Below, piece after piece: positions 36,712 to 47,310 of a DNA stretch of 64,000 nt (positions are counted from its first letter, which is position 1; each line of letters begins with the position of its first letter). The DNA is from Cristatella mucedo (Eukaryota; Bryozoa; Phylactolaemata; Cristatellidae): positions 804,501 to 868,500 of the forward strand of contig WPIO01000051.1 of NCBI GenBank assembly GCA_009760855.2, read 5' to 3'. The notes below the pieces were generated by a model that was not told the origin of the DNA, did not search any database, and was given only the letters and a program-made list of their open reading frames with translations. A program made the translations under genes and the position numbers.

Positions 36712-37465
36712 TTTTTTTAGATAAGGATACGACATCTTAGTTGGTCCATGCGTTTGTAACACCCCGTCTTGATTTCTGTAACTCACGGCTCGCTGGCCCA
36801 CCGGCATGTGCAATCAGGCGATTAATGATGGTGCAAAACTCTGCAGCTAGGCTTGTCTGTCGTGAGCGTACAAGTTGCCACATCACACCACTTCTCACCG
36901 ACCTGCACTGGCTACCAGGCAAGCAACGGATCGGTTTCAAGGTCTTGTCGCTCACTTTTAAGTCACTTCATTCTTTTGCTCCAGCCTATCTGTCAGATCT
37001 ACTCTCCCACCAGGCGTATCGTACCATCGTACCACCCGCTTTTCGGAATCCAACAGTTTACCAATACTTCGTACACACCTCGAATAATTTGGAGATCTTG
37101 CATTTAGTTCGTATGCTACCAAAGCCTGGAACTCACTTTCGACTTGCATCAGAACATCCCCTGACTTGACCACGTTTAAAAAAAACTTAAAAACACACCT
37201 ATTTAGGACAGCATTTAGTAGGTCTCTGCGATTCGTCTTTCATGTGCTTATTCGTGCTGACACTGTGCATGCTGCCACTAACCACATTTGCATGCTGACC
37301 CTGTGCATGTCACCGCTGACCATGTTATTCATGTTTATCAAGCATTATATTACTTACCACTCAAACTCGTTTCCCTTTGCAACAAATATAAAGCAACTGG
37401 AAAGAGATTGAGTTCTCTGAGGACGCTGTCTCAAGTGCATTATTTTTATTATTATTATTATTGCA
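36712..37465 (+). mobile_element. L2-A 3' fragment shared with unit 1
   Basis: Same left end ('ttagataaggata') and same right junction ('attgcagtcccctagacc') as 11735-12490. Encodes the L2-A C-terminal region (36741-37169, LDFCNSRLAGPPAC, LTDLHWLPGKQRI) with a frameshift; the tail is TTATTATTATTATTATT. Confidence 0.88.
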
Positions 37466-37906
37466 GTCCCCTAGACCTCGGTCCTCAAAGGTGACCCAGT
37501 TAACTTTTGGGAAAAACTAGGGATGCAGATTATGCAGCCTAAAAAAGAATTCAGACGATTGAAACAGTTACATTGAAATGATAAAAAGATAATTGGGCAG
37601 TCTATTAGAATTTAGGTAATTCACCAACCATAAACCATCTCGGCTTTGCCGGAGCATCAAACCTCGGTGACAGCTGTCAGCTGAAATAGGCGCCAGCTGA
37701 TAATGTCATTTGAGTAAAAGCCAGTATTAATGCAAGTTCTGAGGGACTCAAGTTAGGTTTCTGTCATACGTGTCCCTCAACGACAACTGCTGAAGCTTAC
37801 TTTGATCGCGATCACTCACGTTCAGTCATTCAGACTTTTTCGACTTTTTAAGGCTTGGCGATTCACTTGGCTCAACCCATGCTAAAGGAAAACGAAACTC
37901 ATTGCT

Positions 37907-38116
37907 ATGGCTGCACCTTATCTGAGCAAAAATGACGCCGCAGATGAGCAGGACGAAGCTGTAAGGCAAGACTTTCATTTTCAGGCTACAGATCACGTTC
38001 TACAAGTAAACGTAGGCATTCTGACGACTGAATACCACGAGGGCGTCCGAAAAAAGTATGCTGGAAGACGGGCATTTACCCAGAAGCAGAGCTCTGTGAC
38101 AGCGTCCCAGTGGTAA
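37907..38116 (+). CDS. Unknown 69-residue ORF conserved between units (unit 3 copy)
   Basis: ATG to TAA. Residues 1-49 match the unit 2 ORF (28122-28313) at about 45 of 49 positions. After RK an extra A shifts the frame and gives a different C-terminus. Function unknown, and possibly not coding. Confidence 0.2.
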   Translation: MAAPYLSKNDAADEQDEAVRQDFHFQATDHVLQVNVGILTTEYHEGVRKKYAGRRAFTQKQSSVTASQW

Positions 38117-38157
38117 CTGCAAATGCTAGATGACTCGGTAGAGCTATATAGCTGTAG

Positions 38158-38197
38158 CTGTATATATGTATATATGTATATATGTATATATGTGTGT
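38158..38197. repeat. (GTATATAT)n microsatellite
   Basis: About five copies of 'gtatatat', then 'gtgtgtat'. Private to unit 3; the flanking 'agctgtagctgt...gctgcta' is shared with units 1 and 2. Confidence 0.9.
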
Positions 38198-38279
38198 ATG
38201 CTGCTATGTGAGCTTCGTGGATCTACGGAGAATGATTACTACAACATGCTTACAGGAAACTATCACATTCCCGAGAGAG

Positions 38280-38610
38280 GCTGCAAATCATGCTGGTGCC
38301 CATGATTCATTTTACAGTGCCTACGTTTGTGCAAAGCCCTAAAGCTCACATTCAACGTGTAACCTCAACGAGGGGCGGATCCGTGCTATTTCTTCTTTGT
38401 GTGTTTTTACGTGCCTACAGTGTGCATGCTTTCACTAAACACATTTGCATTCTCACCGTATGCATGTCACCTTTCACCGTATTAAGTTAGTTAACTATCA
38501 AGCAAGCTATTGCAATGCATTTGATCATGCTTCTTTTGCAGGATATGTAAGGGACTAGAAAAAATTGACTTCTTGAAGGGCACAATAAACAACAAATTAC
38601 TATTACTATT
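38280..38610 (+). mobile_element. L2-A 3' UTR remnant, unit 3
   Basis: Equivalent of 13260-13605 and 28450-28775. The tail is decayed ('attactattactattaaa'). Confidence 0.65.
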
Positions 38611-39109
38611 AAAAGCTGGTGCAAGTGCTCGTGCTCACTGGTCAGCCTTCACCCGAATCCAATAAATGCAGAAACATCGTCCAACAGCAACTGTAAATGC
38701 CTGTACACTGCGAGGCTTTCCTTTGTAACCGAGGCACCTCCAAGAGTCCGACTTCGAACAGCTCGAAGATACAGCTGCCACTTAAATTATGCAGGCATCA
38801 GGCTAGTCTGCAGTATGTGGAGAGCGGCGTTCTTCATTATCCTGACTTACAGCATACTTGGCCCTGTGGCACTATGGTCGTAAGACTGGTTTCTACCGTT
38901 AGCCAGTATTACTGTAACAGAAAGAGCATGGTTAAGCACGACTTACTGGTTGACTGTTGCATTAAGAAGCCGGACTTCAATGTTAAAGGACCCATAGCTT
39001 GGTTTGGATTTGAGGCCAGCAGCTGTATTTCCTATATCCGACTAATAGCTTCGATCCACTGTTATCGTAACGAAAAGACTATCGGACGAATGCGATTTCA
39101 ATTTAGCCT

Positions 39110-39760
39110 CATACACTACCGTGTTACATGTTTAGTCACCAAATATTTGCTGCAAATGTGCTGTGGCGATTGGATCCTTAGACTAGGCGGCCACTTTTGA
39201 AAGGTGATCTACCTTTCCATTTCTAAACAGGCTGTACGAATAAGCAGTCTCGATTCCCCATAGCTAATTACGGTGTCCTGAGTTTAGACGCGAGTTTCGC
39301 AATTTTCCTCGTGAGCATTCTTATTAAAATGACCTCCAGTAGTCCGCCTACGCACTTTTGAACTGCAATCCACTTGCCAGTTCCGAATCAAGTGGTGAGA
39401 TGCTACGACTCAATTCTACACAGTAGATTTTGTTGCTTCGTGTTCGTATACAAATGTCAGGCACTTGTGCATTGAAGTTCTCACGCAAATGGCCTCAGAT
39501 AGCATATTCCAGCCTTCTGGAATCGCGATACACATGCTAATATAAAAAGAAGCCGTAAAACCCTTCGAGTACTTGCAATAGAAAAAAATTGTGTCGGCTG
39601 TGTTCCGAAAAAAACATCTTCACAGTGTCAGTTTACATTTTTATGCAACTTATATTCAACACGATGGCCCAGCCAGTGGCCCACCACGTTCGCGGCTTAG
39701 GGCCACTCGTGTTCCTGCGACAAGGACTGCAAGCATATCCCGATATACTGTATAAGAGCG
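39110..39760 (+). repeat. Satellite block, about 160-bp monomers, unit 3
   Basis: Monomer words at about 39150, 39326, 39484 and 39645. Confidence 0.6.
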
Positions 39761-41281
39761 TATACTGTATAAGCCTGCAGCTTTTTCCTGCCATCTTACA
39801 CGATTAACCTTACGTGCGTCAACCCACGTACATAATTATTGGCTCAGACCATTTTGCAAAAGGCTAACTTAGTGAGCTTAATCCTTATTTTTGAATGAGA
39901 GAAGTGGTCAACCGAAGCGGTGTCGCACACTAGGGATCTGTGGCTGCTACAATCGTAATACACGTCTTCTTGAATCAAGGGCTCACAATCTTTTCACACC
40001 GGAATGTTTACAAATAAAGTGGTACCTTTGCTCACAAATTTAATTAGTTCCGCGAAGGAGGTCATAACTCAATGTACTCGTATGTCAAATTTGTGTTCCA
40101 CATTTAAATGAAATCAAATGCCACTATTTTGCTGCTGACCAGCAAAAAATAACGCAATTTTTTCAAGTGTTTTAAATTAAAAGAACTACTTACATGCAAC
40201 GGACATTGTTGTAAAGCAATTCAAGAGAACCTACCCGCAATTATTGGGTTTTAATGTTTTTAATGTTCAACGTGGAGATCAGGCGACTAGTAGATGTGTA
40301 CGATACTGTATGATAAATATGTAGGCGACGTGGAAAGCGCATCTATGGGCAGGGCTTTTATGTGGAAGCGCCGATTGTCATCAGTTATGCGAAGAATTTT
40401 TACACGAAGGTGGTACCTAAGTAAAGAACGGTAGGTACTTAGCTGTTCCTGCTGTAGTCAGATTTAAAACTGGACTCTGGCGATCTTTTGCAACCAAGAA
40501 CCAGGAGGTATCTCTTGAGTCTATATAGGCGCAAACCTCGTGGCCTGAGCTTGACGTCACATTCGGGTCGTCAAGTAGCTTCTTGCAGCTCAACGTCTTT
40601 CCCTGCCCTACCCATAATGACCCAATTAAAGGACAGCAATCCCTCCCTCCACCCTCTTGCTTGCGTCGCTGACACACGCACTCGCGCTTGTATAAATGAA
40701 AGAAATTCCGTTGCAACCGCTTGAGGTGAACGCGTGTGGCATGGGATTCTGGGTGGACGTTGCAGGGTTCACTGTGAAGTTCACTGTGGCAACTCTCGGT
40801 GGGATATTTTTACCGTATAGTAACCCAAACTTTAGCTCCCAACTCGAACGAAAAATTGGCCAGGAGACACTTCGTATATCTGAAAACTTGCAGGTTCACA
40901 CACTCCTTAGTCAACGTACTACTGTGCATGCCCACACGAGATCGGAGACAAGCAATTTCCGCTGCCTGCTGAGTTTTTGCCAGGTTTCTGACTGGATCGC
41001 TGGACCTGACGTTCAGTGAGAACAACGTGCAGTGATAAGATGCATCAAAATCCCTATACTGCCTGCCACAAGCAAGCAAAAAATTTTTGCCACTAATCGC
41101 TGTTATTCGCGCTTTAAAAAGATGCTACTGTGAGTGGTGCCACTCCAAAGTGCTCATCCGCTTAAATAACCATAAAAACAATTATGAATAACACCTATTA
41201 AAATCCTCTTGACTAATCACTAAGACTCGAGCAAGTCGAAGATCTACCCACGGACATGCCACACATGATTTTTTGTTGATT

Positions 41282-41492
41282 CATAATGATCTTTATGATG
41301 ATATAGCCGATCGCTTCTCTCTATTTTTTGTCCAGAAGATAGACAAGATCAAGGAGTCCATCCCTGCGATGACAACATCTCCCCTATAATGCTGTTCCCC
41401 GATTCCTGGCTGCTCCTCATTGTGTCCATTTAAGCAGGTTCCTAGTGATCTCGTCCTGAAGTTCATATCCCAATCAAAGAAGACAACGAGTG
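41282..41492 (+). mobile_element. L2-A internal fragment (pre-RT region)
   Basis: Matches 21110-21270 of the large L2-A ('gacaacatctcc', 'gtccatccctgcgatg'). It has no 3' tail and lies within unit sequence that is continuous at 48360-48420. Confidence 0.65.
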
Positions 41493-41924
41493 GAATGGCT
41501 CATCCTGCAATGACGGTAGCAGTTTTGTAATTTGATTTACGCTCTATCAGTGTTATTGCTCGTCCCAAAGTCAGGGATGTAATTCAATCGGCAGGCTGGC
41601 TCAATTCTACCAAATCTGAGCTGTATTATTTCAAGAAATAGCAAGCATTGTATCTCAAAAAATAATTTCTTCACCCTCTGTTTACTCTTGAGATCGCTTT
41701 GAGCCTTTAGCAGGCTCAAACTTTCGAATACAGTGTCCAGAACTACCTGCCTTTGGTGTGCTGGCATCCTTAATTTAACGGCTATATATCTGTGAATGTA
41801 ATTCTTGAGGTGTAGTACACGTAACGTACAGCATAAGTGAATGGCAGTGTGGACGCATTGCTCCGTAGAAGGATACCTAGTCTGTGCATCGCCTTAGTCA
41901 ATAACTAAGTCAGTTTGGTCGCAG

Positions 41925-43213
41925 TTAATAATAAAAAATAATGCACTTGATAAAGCTCCCTTGGAAAGCTCAATCTCTTTCTTGGCGCTTTACATTTGCC
42001 GCAAAGTGAAATGAGATTTAATGGTGAGTAATATCATGCTTGATAAACAACATGGATGACATGGTTAGGGGTGACATGCACAGGGTCAGCATTCACATGC
42101 GGTTAGTGGCAGCATGCACAGTGTCAGCACGCATAAGCACTTGAAGGACGAATCTCAGAGACTCACTAAATGCTGTCCTAAATGGGTGTGTTTTTAAGCT
42201 TTTTAAACGTGGTCAAGTCAGGGGACGTTCTGACGCAAGAAGGGAGAGAGTTCCAGGCTTTGGGAGCATACAAACTAAATGCACGGTCTCTAAAGGATTC
42301 GAGGTTTGTGCGAGGTATTGGTAAACTGTTGGATTCCGAAAAGCGGGTGGCACGATGCTTAGCCTGGTGGGGAGAAGATCTGAGAGACAGGCAGGAGCCA
42401 AAAATGAAGTGACCAAAAAGTGAGCGAGAAAACCTTAAATTCAATCCGTTGCTTGACTGGTTGCCACATCACACCACTTCTCGCCGACCTTTGCAGGTCG
42501 GCGAGAAGTGGTGTGATGTGGCAACTGCGACGCCCACGTCAGCCAAGCCTAGCTGGGGAGTTGTGCACCAGATGTAATCGCCTGATTGCACATGCTGGTA
42601 GGCCAGCTCGTAGTGAGTTAAATAAGTCAATAGGATGTTGACAACACATGGACCAATTTAGATGTGGTATCCCTGTCTTAAGTCTTTTGTTTCAAGGAAG
42701 AAAAGATTCTACCGATGCTGGGGGCTGCAAGTAGGCAAACTTGACTGTGGAGTTTATCTGGAGTCTTCACCCCTAAGCATGTTATGTTTGTTGCTTATCG
42801 AAATGCTGCCACTCACTATGTGACCGTGCTTCCTGTCCAGAGAATGTAAAGTTCTTAGAAGGAGATATAGTTCTCTGAGGGCGCTATATCAAATGTATTA
42901 TTATTATTATTATTATGGTTATCTGATCGTCACTTTGGAATAGGACTCTTTGATTGTGTGCAGTTGTAATAGGAAATTTATTGGCACAGCCTATTTTGAG
43001 AGTTAAGTTTTCCAATTTTTGAGTCACACTTGGTTTTTTCGTTGCTAATAAATTAGTTGTATCGTCATTTTTTTTAGAAGACCTGCCGAGTCAATGACAG
43101 CAATTCATGCAGCAAGTAAGTAGAAATAGTTCTCTGTGCTGGAGGCCTGGAATGGATCAAATCAAAGGCACAACTAAGTGTCGCCAGTATGAAAGTGAAA
43201 GCCTAGATTGTGC
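41925..43213 (-). mobile_element. Minus-strand L2-A with nested plus-strand 3' end and a 30-bp palindrome
   Basis: Tail and 3' end at 41925-42000, C-terminal region 42178-42690, plus-strand nested L2-A 3' end at about 42745-42920 with a (TTA)n tail, then the minus-strand element continues to 43213 ('gtgaaagcctagattgtgct'), where L2-B begins. It is better preserved than its counterparts in the other units. Confidence 0.8.
42461..42524. repeat. Perfect 30-bp inverted repeat with 4-base loop
   Basis: Left arm 42461-42490, loop TTGC, right arm 42495-42524, an exact reverse complement. The right arm is normal L2-A sequence, as in other copies. The left arm is a reversed copy that replaces the usual 'tagccagtg'. 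This is the mark of a snap-back template switch. Confidence 0.95.
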
Positions 43214-43641
43214 TGAAACGTCGTCCCACGGCCGATACCAAGGTCCAATTCAAATTCGAAGAGCCAGCGTCCGCCAGGCCGGACGTAATCGGTAGAGAAC
43301 ACGAGCCACTTCATCGCCGTCGCCCAGTTGATGGACAGCCTCTTAAATTCCGCCTACTAAATGTCCGCTCGCTAAAAACCAAGGGGTTACTTATCCGCGA
43401 TCAGGTGGTCCAGGAGAAGCTAGATGCATTTCTGCTTACCGAAACCTGGATGACGCCTTGTTCCAGTAGCTGTATTTCCGAGACCACCCCACCCGGGTTC
43501 TCATTCTATCAGTCCATTCGTTCTGACAAGGTTGTTGGCGGGGTTACAATTGTTGTTCGCGAATCGTTTGGCTATAAAATGTGCAGTTTCTCGCATGGGT
43601 CATCGTTTGAATAAGTTGCTATCAGGTCTTCATCAAAGACA

Positions 43642-44193
43642 ATGCCTCTCACCGGTGTGATATACCGGCCTCCTTCTGGCTGTCTAAACTTGTTTATAGA
43701 GGAGTTTTCAGAGTTCCTCGCGAAAATATTTGTGTGTGACAGGCCGCTACTGATTGTAGGAGACTTCAATATTCACGTTGACAACCCTAGCAACAGCCAG
43801 ATCTGCTCATTTCTTGACTGTCTGGAGAATTCTGGTTTGGCCCAACACGTTAATCATAGCACCCACGTCGGTGGCCCCATTCTAGATCTCGTGATCACTA
43901 AGGATGTCCTCCCCACTGACTTTGTGGTGTACCCACTGACCCTCTCAGATCATTGTTCGGTCTCGTTTACTGTTCCTACTCCCTCATACGTTCAGGGCAA
44001 TGTCGAATTTGCCAAACGACGTAACTTACAAAGCATTGACATGGACAAATTTTTGATATCTGTTTGTGATGCAGGCCTTCTTGATCTGCATTCAGACTCG
44101 ACCGGCAGCCTCTATACCCTCACTGATGCGATGAACATGACACTCAGAAGTGCTCTTGACAAGCATGCTCCCGTTCGCTCTATCCGTGTTTAA
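43642..44193 (+). pseudogene. L2-B endonuclease domain, C-terminal two thirds
   Basis: Open stretch of 183 codons with the catalytic boxes GDFNIH and SDHCSVSF both intact, unlike copy 1 (EDFS). The N-terminal part (43330-43614: LLNVRSLK, LTETWM) lies in another frame before a stop. Ends at TAA where copy 1 reads Gln. Confidence 0.85.
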
Positions 44194-44510
44194 AGTCATC
44201 GAGATTGCTTTAAATTTACAAAAAAACTCCTTAAGATGCGCCGTGTTGAGCGCAGGCTGGAACGTTGGTTCAAGAAATCGGGGTCAGAGGCAGACCTAGT
44301 CAATTTTAAAGACTTCCTTCGAGTTTACACCCGAAAGCTTAAAAAAAAGCCAGGGCTTCTTTTTTCATTAGAAGACTGAATTTCTGCCAGTCGGACACTA
44401 AACAGATTTATAAGACAGTAAACCATTTACTGGCCAATGCTGTCAGGTCTGACTTCCCAGATATTAAGGGCTCAGCCGAAAAGTTTTCAGCCTTCTTTAC
44501 TGAAAAAATT

Positions 44511-45041
44511 GTGCACATTCGTGCCTCCATTAAGCCCCCTCCGACCAAAGCAATCGCCGTTCCTCAACCTGTGACCTTTCTTAAAAGGTTCTCTGATGTT
44601 TCTGCCTGTGGTGTGGCTGCCTTAATAAGGTCTAGCAAAAAGAGCTCGTCTCCTGAAGACCCTATACCTTCATCTCTGTGGTCTTCACTAACAGACCAAC
44701 TTAGCCCTGCCATAACCAAGATTTTTAATGCTTCTTTGGGAAAAGGGGTCGTCCTCAAGTCCTTCAAATCGGCAATCGTTAGACCTATTCTTAAAAAGCC
44801 TGGATTGGGCACAGAGGTCCTAGCAAACTATCGTCCAGTTTCCCTTCTTCCGTTCTTATCAAAGATTCTTGAAAAAATTGTCGCTAAGCAGCTAGTTGAA
44901 CGTATTGAAAACAATGGAATGTCAGAAACATTTCAGTCAGGGTTCAAGAGGCAGCACTCTACTGAAACTGCTCTCCTACGTGTTAACAATGACATTCTAC
45001 GTGGCAACGACGACGGAATGTCACTGCCTAAGCTCTGCTAG
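44511..45041 (+). pseudogene. L2-B reverse transcriptase N-terminal part, ending at the shared frame break
   Basis: RT fingers region (SAIVRPILKKPG, YRPVSLLPFLSK, FQSGFKRQHSTETALL). It ends GMSLPKLC then TAG, exactly as in copy 1. The motif A sequence follows in a different frame. Confidence 0.85.
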
Positions 45042-45091
45042 ATCTGTCTGCTGCCTTCGACACCATTGATCACGAAGTTCTGCTTGAACGA

Positions 45092-46300
45092 TTGAGAACA
45101 ACGATCGGTCTGGCAGACGAAGCACTGGCGTGGTTTAAATCCTACTTGTCCGATCGTGTTCAATCCGTGTCGTGTGGGGGTCAGGTCTCAGACATAAGAA
45201 GGGTCACCTGTGGAGTCCCTCAAGGGTCTGTACTTGGTCCCTTGCTGTTCTCTATTTATACACAACCTCTGGGAAAAGTGATTAAGGCCCATGGATTAGG
45301 ATATCACTTCTATGCTGACGATACTCAGTTGTATTTGTCATTTAAACCGTCGGAATCTGCAGCAGCAACTGAAAAACTGAATGCTTGCCTTGCCGATATT
45401 CGATCCTGGATGTCGGAAAACATCCTGAAATTAAATGACGATAAAACCGAACTTCTTCTCATAGGACACCCTAAGCGTGTAGCTGGATTAAAAGGCTTTG
45501 CTATTCCAATAGGTGATGCTATTGTGCGACCTTCAACAAGTGCTCGTAATCTAGGTGTCGTGTTCGACAGCTGCCTCAATTTCAAAAGCTTCATTCAGAA
45601 GACTGCCTCTACAGCTAGCCATCACATCCGATCCCTATCCAAGGTTAGAAGCTGTCTCCCACAGTGGCTTGTAAAAAATTTAACTAGCTCTTTAGTTCTG
45701 TCTCGGCTTGATTATTGTAATTCCCTTTTGGCTGGGCTACCAAAGAAAGCTATTATGCCACTACAGAGGACTATGAATATGGCTGCAAGGCTGGTCTTCA
45801 AGTCCCAGTGGTTTGAACACGTGTCACCTTTGCTGGAAGAGCTAGGATGGTTGCCGGTTGAGCAAAGGATACAGAGCAAAGTTCTTACGCTGACCCACAA
45901 GGCCCGCCACGGCTTGGCTCCTTCATACCTAGCTGAACTGCTGCATCAGTTTAAGCCTGTTCGCGCCCTCAGGTCATGTGTGGACAATAAATTAGCTGTC
46001 CCATTCCTCCGCTTAAAGACAGTTGGCGACAGAAGCTTTAGCTCTGCAGGTCCCAGACTGTGGAACTCGCTTCCACAATTCTTACGCAACGACATCTACT
46101 CTCCAACTGCCGACTATGGCACATCTTTTTCAGCGGTCCTGAACTGCTACTTTTATGCTACTCACTACCTCAACTGCTCTCCTAACTCTGCTGTGCTTCC
46201 CACTTTCTCTTTGTTGCGTGAGACGAAGTCTGTTGGCTACCGAATGCGTACCGAAAGCCGCTTAGGCTGTGAGTGGGCTATACAAAACTCTCCTGCGTAA
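45092..46300 (+). pseudogene. L2-B reverse transcriptase, palm to C-terminus, 402-codon open stretch
   Basis: Longest uninterrupted RT piece in the window. Motifs in order: [46 protein letters not shown] (catalytic YADD intact), [23 protein letters not shown], then the L2-type C-terminal domain ([47 protein letters not shown]). Motif A ([13 protein letters not shown], about 45034-45072) lies just upstream in this frame, behind the shared break. The last 60 codons run past the conserved end. Confidence 0.9.
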
Positions 46301-46344
46301 CACCCACATGGTCTTTATGACTTTGTGGAGTTACTGACGGAGAT

Positions 46345-46370
46345 GCATTACATTACATTACATTACATTA
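46345..46370. repeat. (CATTA)n LINE tail
   Basis: Five copies of the pentamer at the 3' end of L2-B, followed at once by unit sequence. Confidence 0.95.
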
Positions 46371-46689
46371 GTCTGCAGCATGTGGAGGGAGGCGTTCCTT
46401 ATTAGCCTGGCTTGCAGCATATTGGCCCTGTAGCGCCGTTGTCCCATTGCTGGCATCTGGCGTAAGCGAGCACTGCTGCAACAGAAACAGATTTGTTAAA
46501 TACTACTTACTGGGTTGATTTTTGCATGAAGATGCAGGACTCGTAATGCTATAGAACCCATAGCTTGGTTTGGATTTGAAGCCACCAGATGTAGTTCATG
46601 GATCTCCCCGATAGCTATGATCCACTGTGATCTTAATGAGAAGATGATCGGACAAATGCGATTTTAATTCAGCCTCGTACACTACCCGG

Positions 46690-47310
46690 TTACAGGTTTT
46701 CTCACCAAACATTTTATACAAATGGCCTCTAGCTATCCTGGCCATCAACTGGACCGGTACTTTTGAACGGTGATCTAGCTACCATTTCCAAACTAGCTGT
46801 GCGAATCTGGAGGCTTCATTCCTCATTATAGATAACGGTGTCCCGAGTTTAAGCGCGAAATTCGTGCTATTTTTCATGCACGTTCTCATGAATATGGCCT
46901 TCAGTAGTCCACCACGGCAGTATCCCGGCACTTTTGAACTGCATTCCACTTGTGTGTTCCACATAAAGCAGCACGGGTCTGCAATTTTAATTCCACTCTA
47001 TATCCGACGTTTCTTTCATTCCTTTCACAAAATTCAAGCATTCGTGCTTTCGAATCGCCATGCAAATGGCCTTCAGATAGCATGGTCCGACCTTTTAGAA
47101 TTGCGATATGTATGCTAATAAGAAAGAAACTTGTAAACGCGTTTAATTTAAGTCCAAGCCACATAATAAATTGCATTGGCTTTGTGGAAAAAATTATCTT
47201 CAAGACACTGCACGTGTGCTATGTTATGCAAATTAAATTGAACGTAGTGGCCCAGCACTTTCGAGGCTTAGCTCAACTCACTGACACGTGTCAAGGACTG
47301 CAAGCATATC
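46690..47310 (+). repeat. Satellite block, about 172-bp monomers, unit 4
   Basis: Monomer words ('acaaatggcctct', 'gaatatggccttc', 'gcaaatggccttc', 'gcaaattaaattg') at about 46720, 46892, 47063 and 47230, a regular spacing of about 170 bp. Confidence 0.65.

Larger units (their letters stand above)
31391..41250 (+). repeat. Tandem array unit 3 (about 9.9 kb)
   Basis: Same order as unit 1: start block 31400, tRNA-like block 31577, minus-strand L2-A remnant with nested 3' end 32210-33100, block 33390-33560, 34700-35510, f-block 36050-36340, CA tract, SINE remnant, L2-A 36712-37465, 'gcagtcccctagacctcggtc' at 37465, L2-A 3' end, satellite 39110-39760, end block 40320-41120. It shares the L2-A insertion with unit 1, and lacks the private insertions of units 1 and 2. 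Confidence 0.85.
43214..46370 (+). mobile_element. L2-B non-LTR retrotransposon copy 2, about 3.15 kb
   Basis: Most complete L2-B: endonuclease from about 43340 (LLNVRSLKTKG, LTETWM, GVIYRPPSG, GDFNIH, SDHCSVSF), RT and C-terminal region to about 46090, a short 3' UTR and a 3' tail of (CATTA)n at 46345-46370. No separate ORF1 is visible upstream, so the 5' end may be truncated. Breaks: a stop before 43614, a stop after SIRV (44193), frameshifts near 44350, and the break near 45025-45041 that copy 1 also has. The 3' tail (ATTAC) differs from the TTA tail of L2-A, which supports two families. Confidence 0.92.
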
